Shown here: positions 32,290 to 40,789 of the stretch, piece by piece
Position numbering within the stretch: the stretch's first letter is position 1
Layout of the letters: each line of letters opens with the position of its first letter
The notes under the pieces: model-generated
The model's database searches: none
What the model was told of the DNA's origin: nothing
The model's input: only the letters and a program-made list of their open reading frames with translations
Position numbers and translations under genes: made by a program
Source of the DNA: Flexilinea sp.
Lineage (GTDB): Bacteria > Chloroflexota > Anaerolineae > Anaerolineales > Anaerolineaceae
Reading direction: 5' to 3'
NCBI GenBank assembly: GCA_017432685.1
Contig: JAFRIR010000132.1
Span: forward strand, 47,094 to 111,093
Length of the DNA stretch: 64,000 nt

Positions 32290-34605
32290 ATGTGTGATGT
32301 TATCAAACGGGATGGAAGCCGGGCAAGGTTTGACATCCATAAAGTGATCCATGCGATGGAAAAGGCATTTGTCGCTGAAAACAAGACCGTTTTTCCGGGT
32401 GTCCTGGAACTGATGGCGCTGCGGGTGACAGCGGATTTTCAGCCAAAAGTCAAAGACAATCAGATCCAGGTGGAGGACATTCAGGACAGTGTGGAAACCG
32501 TACTGAGCAAAGCGGGCTATTCGGATGTGGCGAAATCCTATATTCTCTACCGTAAACAGCGGGAAAAGATCCGCAACCTGAACAGCACTTTTCTGGATTA
32601 TAAAGACCTTGTCAACAGTTATGTCAACATTTCCGACTGGCGGGTGAAAGAAAATTCCACTATTACCTACTCTGTCGGCGGGCTGATCCTTTCCAACAGC
32701 GGGGCGATCACTGCCAACTACTGGCTGAGTGAGATCTATGACAGGGAGATCGCGGAAGCACACCGAAACGCGGATCTGCACCTGCATGATCTTTCCATGC
32801 TGGCCCCTTACTGCGCCGGCTGGTCGCTGAAACAGCTTATCCAGGAAGGGTTGGGCGGCATCCCGGGAAAGATCACCTCTGCGCCTGCAAAGCATCTGTC
32901 TTCCCTGTGCAACCAGATGGTCAACTTCATCGGCATTATGCAAAATGAATGGGCAGGAGCTCAGGCCTTCTCCTCTTTTGACTCTTATCTGGCTCCCTTT
33001 GTGAAAGCGGATAACCTCAGTTATGAAGAAGTGAAAAACAACATTCAGTCCTTTGTTTTCGGTGTCAACACTCCCAGCCGCTGGGGTTCCCAGGCGCCTT
33101 TCACCAACATCACGCTGGACTGGAGGGTACCGAATGATCTGAAGGACCTGCCCGCGATCGTCGGTGGAAAACCGATGGATTTCACCTACGGGGACTGCCA
33201 AAAGGAAGCGGACATGGTCAACAAGGCCTTCATCGAAGTCATGATCGAGGGCGATGCCAACGGACGAGGTTTCCAGTATCCGATCCCGACTTATTCCATT
33301 ACCGCTGATTTTGACTGGTCAGAAACGGAAAACAACAAGCTTCTGTTCGAAATGGCAGCCAAGTACGGGACGCCTTATTTTTCCAACTATATCAACAGCG
33401 ACATGGAGCCTTCCGACGTCCGTTCGATGTGCTGCCGTCTGCGGCTGGACCTGAGAGAACTGCGGAAAAAATCGGGCGGATTTTTCGGCTCGGGAGAAAG
33501 CACCGGTTCCATCGGTGTCGTCACGCTGAACCTGCCGCGGATCGCTTTTCTCGCTGAAAATGAGGACGATTTTTACAAGCGGCTCGACCATCTGATGGAT
33601 ATCGCTGCCCGTTCTCTGGATATCAAACGGAAGGTCCTGACAAAATTCCTTGAAGCAGGTCTTTATCCTTATGCCAAACGCTATCTGGGTACTTTTAATA
33701 ACCACTTCTCCACGATCGGTCTGGTGGGCATGAACGAGGCCGGACTGAATGCCCGCTGGCTGCGGAAGGATATGACCCATCCGGAGACACAGAAATTTGC
33801 CCGTGAAGTGCTGAATCACATGCGGGAACGGCTCTCAGATTATCAGGAAAAATATGGTGATCTATTCAATTTGGAAGCAACCCCGGCAGAATCGACATCA
33901 TACCGTCTCGCCAAGCATGACAAAGAACGCTGGCCACAGATCATTACCGCCTCAGGTGAAACACCTTATTACACAAATTCTTCCAATTTGCCGGTGGGAT
34001 TCAGCGAAGACATTTTTGAGGCGCTGGACGTGCAGGACAGTTTGCAGACGCTTTATACCTCCGGGACGGTTTTCCATGTCTTTTTAGGTGAACGTCTGAC
34101 CGGCTGGAAATCTGCTGCGGCATTGGTGCGCAAAATCGCTGAAAATTACCATCTGCCTTATTACACACTGTCTCCGACCTATGCGGTTTGTCCGGATCAT
34201 GGATATCTGAGCGGTGAGACAAAGGTCTGTCCGCATTGCGGGAAGGAAACCGAAGTTTACAGCCGCATTACCGGCTACTATCGCCCGCTGAAGAACTGGA
34301 ATGACGGGAAGTCACAGGAATATAAGGATCGGAAGGAATATAAGGTCGAAACCGGTCAGGTGTCTCCGGCTCGGGATGAGAAGAAGGAAGAGGAAGCGCT
34401 GCTTTTTTCAACGGTAACCTGCCCGAACTGCCGCATGGCGGAAGAAATGCTGGCCCGTGCCGGCATACGTTATCGGAAAATCGTTGTCAAAGATGACAAA
34501 TCCGCTGCCCTGGCTGAGAAATATCACATTCAAAGCGTCCCTGTCCTGATCAGCGGACAGAAACGTTACAACGGCATCTCAGAAATTACCGCATTAGCCG
34601 ATTAA
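32290..34605 (+). CDS. nrdD: anaerobic ribonucleoside-triphosphate reductase with C-terminal glutaredoxin-like domain
   Basis: This 771-residue class III reductase has an ATP-cone (about 1-95, CDVIKRDGSRARFDIHKVIH), a catalytic barrel and a zinc site near the end (CPDHGYLSGETKVCPHCG). The glycyl radical loop is RITGYYRPLKNWNDGKSQEY. After a Lys/Glu linker (about residues 680-705) comes a thioredoxin-fold tail, LFSTVTCPNCRMAEEMLARA, with a CPNC redox motif and a VPVLISG cis-proline segment. The fused glutaredoxin probably supplies electrons in place of formate. AGGAGGAGAG precedes the start. Confidence 0.93.
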   Translation: MCDVIKRDGSRARFDIHKVIHAMEKAFVAENKTVFPGVLELMALRVTADFQPKVKDNQIQVEDIQDSVETVLSKAGYSDVAKSYILYRKQREKIRNLNSTFLDYKDLVNSYVNISDWRVKENSTITYSVGGLILSNSGAITANYWLSEIYDREIAEAHRNADLHLHDLSMLAPYCAGWSLKQLIQEGLGGIPGKITSAPAKHLSSLCNQMVNFIGIMQNEWAGAQAFSSFDSYLAPFVKADNLSYEEVKNNIQSFVFGVNTPSRWGSQAPFTNITLDWRVPNDLKDLPAIVGGKPMDFTYGDCQKEADMVNKAFIEVMIEGDANGRGFQYPIPTYSITADFDWSETENNKLLFEMAAKYGTPYFSNYINSDMEPSDVRSMCCRLRLDLRELRKKSGGFFGSGESTGSIGVVTLNLPRIAFLAENEDDFYKRLDHLMDIAARSLDIKRKVLTKFLEAGLYPYAKRYLGTFNNHFSTIGLVGMNEAGLNARWLRKDMTHPETQKFAREVLNHMRERLSDYQEKYGDLFNLEATPAESTSYRLAKHDKERWPQIITASGETPYYTNSSNLPVGFSEDIFEALDVQDSLQTLYTSGTVFHVFLGERLTGWKSAAALVRKIAENYHLPYYTLSPTYAVCPDHGYLSGETKVCPHCGKETEVYSRITGYYRPLKNWNDGKSQEYKDRKEYKVETGQVSPARDEKKEEEALLFSTVTCPNCRMAEEMLARAGIRYRKIVVKDDKSAALAEKYHIQSVPVLISGQKRYNGISEITALAD

Positions 34606-34624
34606 ACAGGTGAGCGTCACTAAT

Positions 34625-34740
34625 GTGAGCGAGTCGTAATATGAGCCGTAAGGCAGGCGGGGTGTGGGGCTGCAAGCCCCACAATATCCGGCGCGGGAAG
34701 GAATATGGACTGGTAAGGGGTCTTTACTCCCGCGCCTTGC
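34625..34740. repeat. GC-rich repeat element related to the MITE interior
   Basis: It contains GGCGCGGGAAGG...CTCCCGCGCC, matching the nested GGCGCGGG/CCCGCGCC inverted repeat of the elements at 2777 and 48312. It also has a GTGGGGCTGCAAGCCCCAC hairpin. The AACCTCTAAAAA termini are absent, so it is a distant or trimmed relative. Confidence 0.5.
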
Positions 34741-34790
34741 GAAGCACTCTGATTCAATTGCAAAAAAATGAGCTCATATAGTAGAAAAAT

Positions 34791-34826
34791 GGGTCGCAGA
34801 AAAATCTTCTGTGACTCACCTTTTTT
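34791..34826 (+). terminator. intrinsic terminator after nrdD
   Basis: GGGTCGCAGAA / TTCTGTGACTC (with G-U pairs) and a 5-base loop are followed by ACCTTTTTT. Confidence 0.75.
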
Positions 34827-34887
34827 AAAAACCTTTATCTGCTCAGCGATCGTCTTCTGCGCCGGCGGATGACGGGTCCGATTTTGT

Positions 34888-36144
34888 TCAAATCTTTTCT
34901 TTCCCAAGAAACAAATCGATTGCGTTGATGTGATTCACGCCTTCTTTCCGGTCGCGGAAGCTGTCCAGAGAAATAATATACCGAGGATAGCCGTCACGGA
35001 TGTTTCGGAATGGCCGATATTCCCGTTCCTGCAGCTGCATTGTGTTTTTTTCGTCTCCGGCCTGTAACGAATAAGTTACCTGAATATATGCATAATTCTG
35101 GTTTGGATCCCGTACGATAAAATCACATTCCAGGTTTCCAATTTTACCTACGCTGACTTGATAATTGTTGCTCAGGAAATAAAGAAAAACAATATTTTCC
35201 AACGAGGGTCCATAGCTCAGGCGATTGTCGACATTCGTGGCAAAATACAAAGAGAGATCAGCCAGATAATATTTTTTTTCCCGGCGCAGCGATTTTCTGC
35301 TTTTCAAATCGAACCGATTACATTCATAAACAATTTTTGCCTTCTTGATGGAATCAATATATTTTTGTACCGTCTCCGGTTTTGTTTTTATCCCTTCACT
35401 TTCCAGCGTGCTGATCAGGTTTGAGAGAGAAAACGGAGAAGCATAGTTGTTAATCAAAAAGGACTGGATCCGTTCATATAATGCCGGGTTTGAGATTCGT
35501 TTTCTGGTTTTGACATCTTTTTCAAATATTTCCTGAATGATCTCCCGGGTATAAAACTGTCTGTCAGAAAGGTTTGGAAATTCCAGCGCCTTCGGAAATC
35601 CACCGTTTAAAATATATTCGTCGAATTCACCTCTCATATCCGGCAAAATAGATCGATGAAAGAATTTCTTCATTTTCAGATATTCATCAAAATCCAGCGG
35701 AAATGTCTCGAACGAAAGGTATCTGCCGGTCAGCTTTGTCGTTATTTCATCGCTCAGTAAATAGGAATTGGAACCTGTAAGAAAGACAGAATAGCCTTCC
35801 TCCTGATATGCATGCACAACGGACTCGAACCCTTTGACGTTTTGAACCTCATCAATGAACAGATAATTGAAATCCTCATTTTGAATCATGGAGTCAATTT
35901 TTTCTTCCAACTGCTCCGGTGTGGATATATGTTTGAATCCCCGTCTGTCAAGTGGTATATATATGATTTGCTCAGGGTCAATCCCGGATGAAAGAAGCTC
36001 GTTGATGATCGCTCTCAGAATAAAGGATTTGCCGCATCTTCTTATGCCGGTTATTACTTTGATGATATCAGTATTTAAAAAAGGTCTGATCTTTTGTAAA
36101 TATTTTTCCCGGGGGTAGACATTTTTAAAAAGCTTCTGTTCCAT
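34888..36144 (-). CDS. AAA_14/DUF4143 family ATPase
   Basis: This 418-residue protein has a P-loop (VITGIRRCGKSFILRAI), a Walker B (FNYLFIDEVQNVKGFESV), a sensor motif (VFLTGSNSYLL) and the DUF4143 C-terminal part. The E-I-K nuclease-like motif seen in the decayed relative at 3739 is here YIQVTYSL, so this copy has probably lost that site. The gene family is frequent and mobile in anaerobes, with no fixed function. I start at 36144 with GGAG six bases upstream. A TATAAT (36161-36166, minus strand) lies close before it. Confidence 0.87.
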   Translation of the reverse strand: MEQKLFKNVYPREKYLQKIRPFLNTDIIKVITGIRRCGKSFILRAIINELLSSGIDPEQIIYIPLDRRGFKHISTPEQLEEKIDSMIQNEDFNYLFIDEVQNVKGFESVVHAYQEEGYSVFLTGSNSYLLSDEITTKLTGRYLSFETFPLDFDEYLKMKKFFHRSILPDMRGEFDEYILNGGFPKALEFPNLSDRQFYTREIIQEIFEKDVKTRKRISNPALYERIQSFLINNYASPFSLSNLISTLESEGIKTKPETVQKYIDSIKKAKIVYECNRFDLKSRKSLRREKKYYLADLSLYFATNVDNRLSYGPSLENIVFLYFLSNNYQVSVGKIGNLECDFIVRDPNQNYAYIQVTYSLQAGDEKNTMQLQEREYRPFRNIRDGYPRYIISLDSFRDRKEGVNHINAIDLFLGKEKI

Positions 36145-36168
36145 AGGTATCTCCAATCTCATTATAAC

Positions 36169-36237
36169 GTTAAATGGCGTTTCCGGGGGGTGTTTTTACA
36201 GAATTTTGAAAAACATCCCCCGGAAACGCCATTTAAC
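36169..36237. repeat. large 29-bp-arm palindrome
   Basis: The arms are GTTAAATGGCGTTTCCGGGG... and its complement ...GGAAACGCCATTTAAC. They form 29 pairs with one G-U and an 11-base loop. It lies between the end of the glycan operon and the ATPase start. It may terminate the operon, but the flanks lack a T-run. Confidence 0.8.
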
Positions 36238-36266
36238 TGAAAAACGAAATTGTTTTAACTTCTGCG

Positions 36267-36333
36267 GCGCATCACGGAGTACAGCCCTGATGTGCCGGTT
36301 TCACGGCAGCATCAGATCTGTCCCCGTGTGCTC
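36267..36333. repeat. hairpin element R2
   Basis: This copy of the CGCATCACGG...CCGTGTGCTC family has the apical stem CTGATGTGCCG / CGGCAGCATCAG. It lies just beyond the last glycosyltransferase gene. Confidence 0.8.
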
Positions 36334-36346
36334 AGTACCAAAACCT

Positions 36347-37129
36347 TTATCTGTTCAGCGATTGTCTTCTGCGCAGGCGGATGACGGGGCCGAGAAGCTT
36401 GCGAAGGCAATATTTGGCATAGAGCAGGGAAAAGGCGGAGCCGCCGTTGCGTTTATGGATGCGCAGCATATCCGGCCAGCAGCGATCATCTTCGGCAATC
36501 GTCTTGGCATCTGCATGCAGACGGAACGCAGCCCAGGGATCAGTTCCCGGCAGATACTTTATCTCAGATATCTTCGCCAGCCGCAGCCAGAGGTCATAGT
36601 CCATGGCAAAATAGATCGAGTCGTCCAGCGGCCCGACCTGATCCCACAGATCCTTCCGCCAGAAAGCGGCCTGCTGCGGAATGTGCACATAGCCCTGTGT
36701 CAGTTTTTTATAGTCCGTCTGCTTTGCGTTGAAGCGGCCGATCACTTTGCCTTCGGCGTCAATGAAATCACTGTCGCCGTAAACCAATCCGCATTCGGGA
36801 TGCGCTTTCAGGTAAGTCACAGCTTCACTGACCGCATGGGGGTATAAAATGTCATCCGAATTCAGCCAGGCAAGGATCTCCCCGTGAGCCCGGGCAAAGC
36901 CTTTGTTGATGGCATCGGTCTGCCCCTTGTCTTTCACGGATTCCCAGTAAGCCAGGCGGTCGGCATAGCGCTCGATGACCTCCGTGCTGCCGTCGGCAGA
37001 ACCGCCGTCCATGACGATATACTCGATGTGCGGATAGTCCTGATCCAGAACCGAGCGGATCGTCGCTTCCAGATAAGGAGCCTGGTTGAAGGAAGGTGTA
37101 ACAATTGTCACCAAAGGGTCAGCGCTCAT
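36347..37129 (-). CDS. family 2 glycosyltransferase
   Basis: This 260-residue GT-A protein opens with VTIVTPSFNQAPYLEATIRS. It has the YIVMDGGSADGSTEVIE motif, ILAWLNSDDILYP (the metal-binding D-D) and the VHIPQQAAFWRKDLWDQ acceptor region. It transfers one sugar during surface-glycan assembly. GAGG lies before the ATG. It is the last gene of the minus-strand glycan locus and closely resembles the enzyme at 38842-39831. Confidence 0.9.
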   Translation of the reverse strand: MSADPLVTIVTPSFNQAPYLEATIRSVLDQDYPHIEYIVMDGGSADGSTEVIERYADRLAYWESVKDKGQTDAINKGFARAHGEILAWLNSDDILYPHAVSEAVTYLKAHPECGLVYGDSDFIDAEGKVIGRFNAKQTDYKKLTQGYVHIPQQAAFWRKDLWDQVGPLDDSIYFAMDYDLWLRLAKISEIKYLPGTDPWAAFRLHADAKTIAEDDRCWPDMLRIHKRNGGSAFSLLYAKYCLRKLLGPVIRLRRRQSLNR

Positions 37130-37140
37130 TTGTAAACCTC

Positions 37141-37277
37141 AAAACAATTAAAAATTAGAAATGAGGAATGAGAAATCTGTAATCGATTCAAAGTGATAAT
37201 GCTCTAAATCATTTCTATATAATATGTCGCGGAGCGACACCAAAATTTCTCATTTCTGATTTTTCATTTCTCATTCA
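37141..37277. repeat. mirrored heptamer arrays A5 around a small hairpin
   Basis: The left array (AATTAAA, AATTAGA, AATGAGG, AATGAGA, AATCTGT) and the right array (ATTTCTC, ATTTCTG, ATTTTTC, ATTTCTC) are reverse-complement in motif. They flank a TGTCGC-GGA-GCGACA hairpin at about 37226-37240. The right array contains the NEK codons and stop of the gene at 37264. The same hairpin-plus-array combination recurs at 49546-49600. Confidence 0.85.
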
Positions 37278-38757
37278 ATGCATAGATAATGTAATCCGCT
37301 TCCTGCCGATGAACAACGGCCGTATCATTCAGGTATTGAATGAGCCGCGGTTGTTCGTAGAATTTCTTAAGGTCAGTCACAACCAGATACTTATAGTTCC
37401 AGAAAGTTGTGTTAAGCTTGATCAGCGCATCCAGGTCGTTCATGCTTTCTACAGTGCTGTCCCAGATGCCCGGGTTGTGCAGTCCCCAATAGGTCATCCC
37501 GCCGCCATAGTCATCCATGATGCCGATGGTACTGATGCGGCCTTCATAGGGTTCCAGCTCATCCATCCATTCCACCCAGCGCTGCGGCCATGCCCGGTAA
37601 TCCGTGCGGTGCAGGGTCATCACGCTGTCGGCTGCCCACCAGGCGCACAGCAGGATGCCGCAGAGGGCTGCAGCCACGGGAACAATGCGGCTTTGCTTCC
37701 GCGCTGCTTTCATTATAGCACGGGAAGCGGTTTTCACAAGGGAGGCCAAACCGACGGCCACGAAGGGGAAGATCAGCAGTTGGTAGTAATTATGGGTGCC
37801 GATGTGGTGCGGGAGGCACAGCCCATACAGGATATAGCCGGCAAAATAGGACAGCCAGGAGGTCCGGGCGGTTTTGTCCCGGAGCATCAGGATCCCAAAG
37901 ATCGAGCAGAAAAAGAGCGGAACTGTGAACACCTGGTCGATCATGCGTACCCAGCGGACATAGAACGCCGGGCTGATCAGTTCGGAGAGGAAAAAACGTC
38001 CCTGATATTGCTGAACGAGGAACCCTTTGACGAAGTAACCCCAGTAGTTGTAGAGCAGCATCGGCGCCAGTGCAAGAATAGCCGCCAGCCAGACACGCCG
38101 GTTTTTCAATGTTTTCTTTAAGGTATTGGCGGAGATCAGCGCTGCTGCCATGGCCAGACCCAGCGGGAATGCCGCTACCTGCTTGACCAGGATGCAGAGC
38201 CCCGCACATAAACCGGTGGCGAAAGTGAACCTTAAAGAATTCACATCAGAAGTCCAGCGCTTCAGCAGGTACATCGTCCAGATCAGCAGACAGACCATGA
38301 TGATATCCGGTTGGAAGGAACGGGAAGCGATCACCCCATAAGGGAAGAACTGATACCAACCCAGGGTTCCGAGCGCTCCGGCCGTCCCCAGCAGTTCATC
38401 CGTCAAAAGTACCAGCCCGATCCCGCCAATGAGCCAGAAAAGGATCGATGTCGCACGGGGAATGCGCAGGTCCACAGCGCCGAACAGACGGTAAAGTCCG
38501 GCGGTAAGTTTTTCATAGATCGGCGGTTCGATCCAGGCTTCCAGCGTGCCGAGGATCATGGCGTCCCGGTTGTATTCCGGGCTTTGGTCTGCGATATATC
38601 CGTTATCCTTAAGGAAAAAACCTCTGGACATCAAAGCGGAATGCATTTGCCGCGCAGGGTGAAAATCCAGCGGCGGATCGTCAAAATCGACCATTCTTAA
38701 AGCAAGACCTGCAATAAAAAGAAAGGTTATTATGATTAATTTCAGACTATGTTTCAT
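37264..38757 (-). CDS. GT39-like integral membrane glycosyltransferase
   Basis: This 497-residue protein has about ten hydrophobic helices. The first is LKLIIITFLFIAGLALRMVD, followed by an acidic luminal loop (FDDPPLDFHPAR). This is the ArnT/PMT-type layout, in which lipid-linked sugars are transferred on the outer face of the membrane. DRTDYRAWPQRW and the C-terminal soluble part are not diagnostic. There is no good ribosome site at the start. The C-terminus runs into heptamer array A5. Confidence 0.75.
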   Translation of the reverse strand: MKHSLKLIIITFLFIAGLALRMVDFDDPPLDFHPARQMHSALMSRGFFLKDNGYIADQSPEYNRDAMILGTLEAWIEPPIYEKLTAGLYRLFGAVDLRIPRATSILFWLIGGIGLVLLTDELLGTAGALGTLGWYQFFPYGVIASRSFQPDIIMVCLLIWTMYLLKRWTSDVNSLRFTFATGLCAGLCILVKQVAAFPLGLAMAAALISANTLKKTLKNRRVWLAAILALAPMLLYNYWGYFVKGFLVQQYQGRFFLSELISPAFYVRWVRMIDQVFTVPLFFCSIFGILMLRDKTARTSWLSYFAGYILYGLCLPHHIGTHNYYQLLIFPFVAVGLASLVKTASRAIMKAARKQSRIVPVAAALCGILLCAWWAADSVMTLHRTDYRAWPQRWVEWMDELEPYEGRISTIGIMDDYGGGMTYWGLHNPGIWDSTVESMNDLDALIKLNTTFWNYKYLVVTDLKKFYEQPRLIQYLNDTAVVHRQEADYIIYALNEK

Positions 38758-38809
38758 TATACTTAAATAATATTAATAAATAATTTTTTAAAAATAATAT
38801 TTTAAGAAA

Positions 38810-38845
38810 ACTCTTAACTCTTCACTCTTAATTCTTAATTCTTAA
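38810..38845. repeat. heptamer array A6 (unit TTAAGAA/TTAAGAG)
   Basis: Five units (AACTCTT, AACTCTT, CACTCTT, AATTCTT, AATTCTT) directly follow the stop of the glycosyltransferase at 38842 on the minus strand. The stop TAA belongs to the first unit. Confidence 0.85.
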
Positions 38846-39831
38846 ATATCATTAAGATATTGTTGATATTCTTTCAGCCCTTCCAGGCGTTTTGACAGAC
38901 GCTTATTGAAAACCTTTTGCGCTGCATCAGGGCTGAACGCCATCAGTGCGGTCAGCGCGAGACGATTCTTGTCCTCCAGCACCCGCTGCGGGAAGAGACT
39001 GAAGGCTTTCGCGTAGGCTTTCATGCTTTTCCCGGGCGCGCCACCCTCGGAAAGGTAATGCGCATCCAGCCAGGCTGCCCCGCCCCGGATCTGTTTTTCG
39101 ATCGGTTTGGCCCGCTCCGCTGTCAGCGGGTCTGTGAGCAGCCAATCCGCAAGCCGGTATGCTTCCTTTCCGAAGTCCTCGGGATGGGCCCGGTTCTTGG
39201 CTTCCGCATGGAAACGGGCAGCTGCCAGCGGTTCCGGGAGATAAGCAAATTTTCCCCGGGAAGCCATCCGCAGCCAGAGATGGTGGTCCAGCATGAAATG
39301 GTAGCTCAGATCCAGCCCTCCGGCCTTTTCCCAGGCGGAACGGCGGAAAAAGACACCGGGCTGCGAGATCACCCGGAAGGACATCAGCTCTTCGAGGGTA
39401 TATTGATCAAAGCGCATCACGTTGATCATTTTCCCTTCACCGTCGATCGAGATCACGTCGCCATAGACGGCGTCCACCTCGGGATGGTCTGAGAGATAAG
39501 CCAGCGCCTTGTTCACCGCGCCGGGCAGATAAAGATCATCCGAATTCAGCCAGCCGATGACATCGCCGGTCGTGCGGGATACACCCTTGTTCACGGCATC
39601 CGCCTGCCCGCGGTCCCTCTCGGAGACCCAGCCGCTCAGCCGGTTTTCATAAGAACGAATCAGGTCAACCGAGCCGTCCGTTGAGCCGCCGTCGATGACC
39701 ACATATTCCATCCCGGGAATGCCCTGAGACAATACAGACTCCATCGTCTGCTGGAGATATATTTCCTGGTTATATGAGGGCGTGACAACAGAAACAGAAT
39801 GATCCGTATTCAAATTATGATCAGTGGGCAT
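38842..39831 (-). CDS. family 2 glycosyltransferase
   Basis: This 329-residue GT-A enzyme has VSVVTPSYNQEIYLQQTMES, VVIDGGSTDGSVDLIRS, VIGWLNSDDLYLPG and RVISQPGVFFRRSAW. It shares long stretches with the 36347 enzyme, suggesting duplication. An extra ~70-residue helical C-terminus is present. The ribosome site is poor. Stop codon and heptamer array coincide. Confidence 0.9.
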   Translation of the reverse strand: MPTDHNLNTDHSVSVVTPSYNQEIYLQQTMESVLSQGIPGMEYVVIDGGSTDGSVDLIRSYENRLSGWVSERDRGQADAVNKGVSRTTGDVIGWLNSDDLYLPGAVNKALAYLSDHPEVDAVYGDVISIDGEGKMINVMRFDQYTLEELMSFRVISQPGVFFRRSAWEKAGGLDLSYHFMLDHHLWLRMASRGKFAYLPEPLAAARFHAEAKNRAHPEDFGKEAYRLADWLLTDPLTAERAKPIEKQIRGGAAWLDAHYLSEGGAPGKSMKAYAKAFSLFPQRVLEDKNRLALTALMAFSPDAAQKVFNKRLSKRLEGLKEYQQYLNDI

Positions 39832-39848
39832 AATGATAATGTTAAAAA

Positions 39849-40685
39849 TTACGATAACTTCGCTAATAATTCAGGTCGATCAACGGCAGGAATTAAAAGC
39901 GCATCCATGGCCTGTTGAGCGGTCATTGCCATGGTTTTCATTAAACTCTGAATGCTTTCAATGCGATTTTGTTCCTTGCCTTCGTTTCTTCCTTCGAGTC
40001 TTCCTTCGTTTCTCACTTCTTCAAATGCTTCACACATAATTGCCACTCCTTTCGGATCCTCCTTATAATACCGGGTCGTATCTTTAAGCAATTCAAAATT
40101 CATTTCATCAGGGTTCCAACACGAAAAATCATGAAGCAATTTTCCAATATTTGAATCATCCCGATATGATCCATTGATATACAGAATATGTTCGCCGTCA
40201 TTGAACAACTCATTTGATGCAAGAACTACCCGTTCTACCTGATAAAAGGCTAAACCTTTTCGAAAATGATCCTTTTCTGTCAGAAAAATGGTATAAGTTT
40301 CCGGTAATTCTTCAAAATCCTGTCCGACATCAAGATTTTCAACGTCCATACAGCTTGAATGATATCTTGCTCTGTGGACACCAGCTCCATAAACCGAACG
40401 TTGGATCTCAAGATCATATTTTTTGCCTTCGGAATCAGTGGCATAGGCATCCAGACAAATCGATCTTGCTCCCACCAGTCGCTTCATATCTTTTTGGGTC
40501 TCCAAACTTGTTATAACAAGATCATCCAACCCGGTAAAAATACGCAGAACCAACTGTGCAAGGGGAATATTATCCCGAAAAATACAGCGCATAAAATCAT
40601 CATCGATCGGGCGGAGACCACGGAGCCGTGCAAGATCCTCCTGTCGTATTTGAAGTTTTCGTTCTTCTGATATAGCTGATGACAT
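39849..40685 (-). CDS. Rpn-family PD-(D/E)XK nuclease, copy 2
   Basis: This 278-residue paralogue of the 6862 gene shares LRGLRPIDDDFMRCIF, LVGARSICLDAYATD, YDLEIQRSVYGAGVHRARYH and DFSCWNPDEMNFELLKDT. Its tail is different, with a short NEGRLEGRNEGKEQN repeat and then a helical end. The start at 40685 has GAGGAG four bases before. It interrupts an otherwise continuous glycan operon between a GT2 and a DUF115 gene, so it is probably a late insertion. Confidence 0.85.
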   Translation of the reverse strand: MSSAISEERKLQIRQEDLARLRGLRPIDDDFMRCIFRDNIPLAQLVLRIFTGLDDLVITSLETQKDMKRLVGARSICLDAYATDSEGKKYDLEIQRSVYGAGVHRARYHSSCMDVENLDVGQDFEELPETYTIFLTEKDHFRKGLAFYQVERVVLASNELFNDGEHILYINGSYRDDSNIGKLLHDFSCWNPDEMNFELLKDTTRYYKEDPKGVAIMCEAFEEVRNEGRLEGRNEGKEQNRIESIQSLMKTMAMTAQQAMDALLIPAVDRPELLAKLS

Positions 40686-40789
40686 TCTTCTCCTCATAAG
40701 CTGCCAGTTTTCTACTTATATTTTACATGGGAAAACATGCTTTTTCAAGAGCCGCTGTATGATTCTTTTCGAATTGATAGTTTTGTTCG

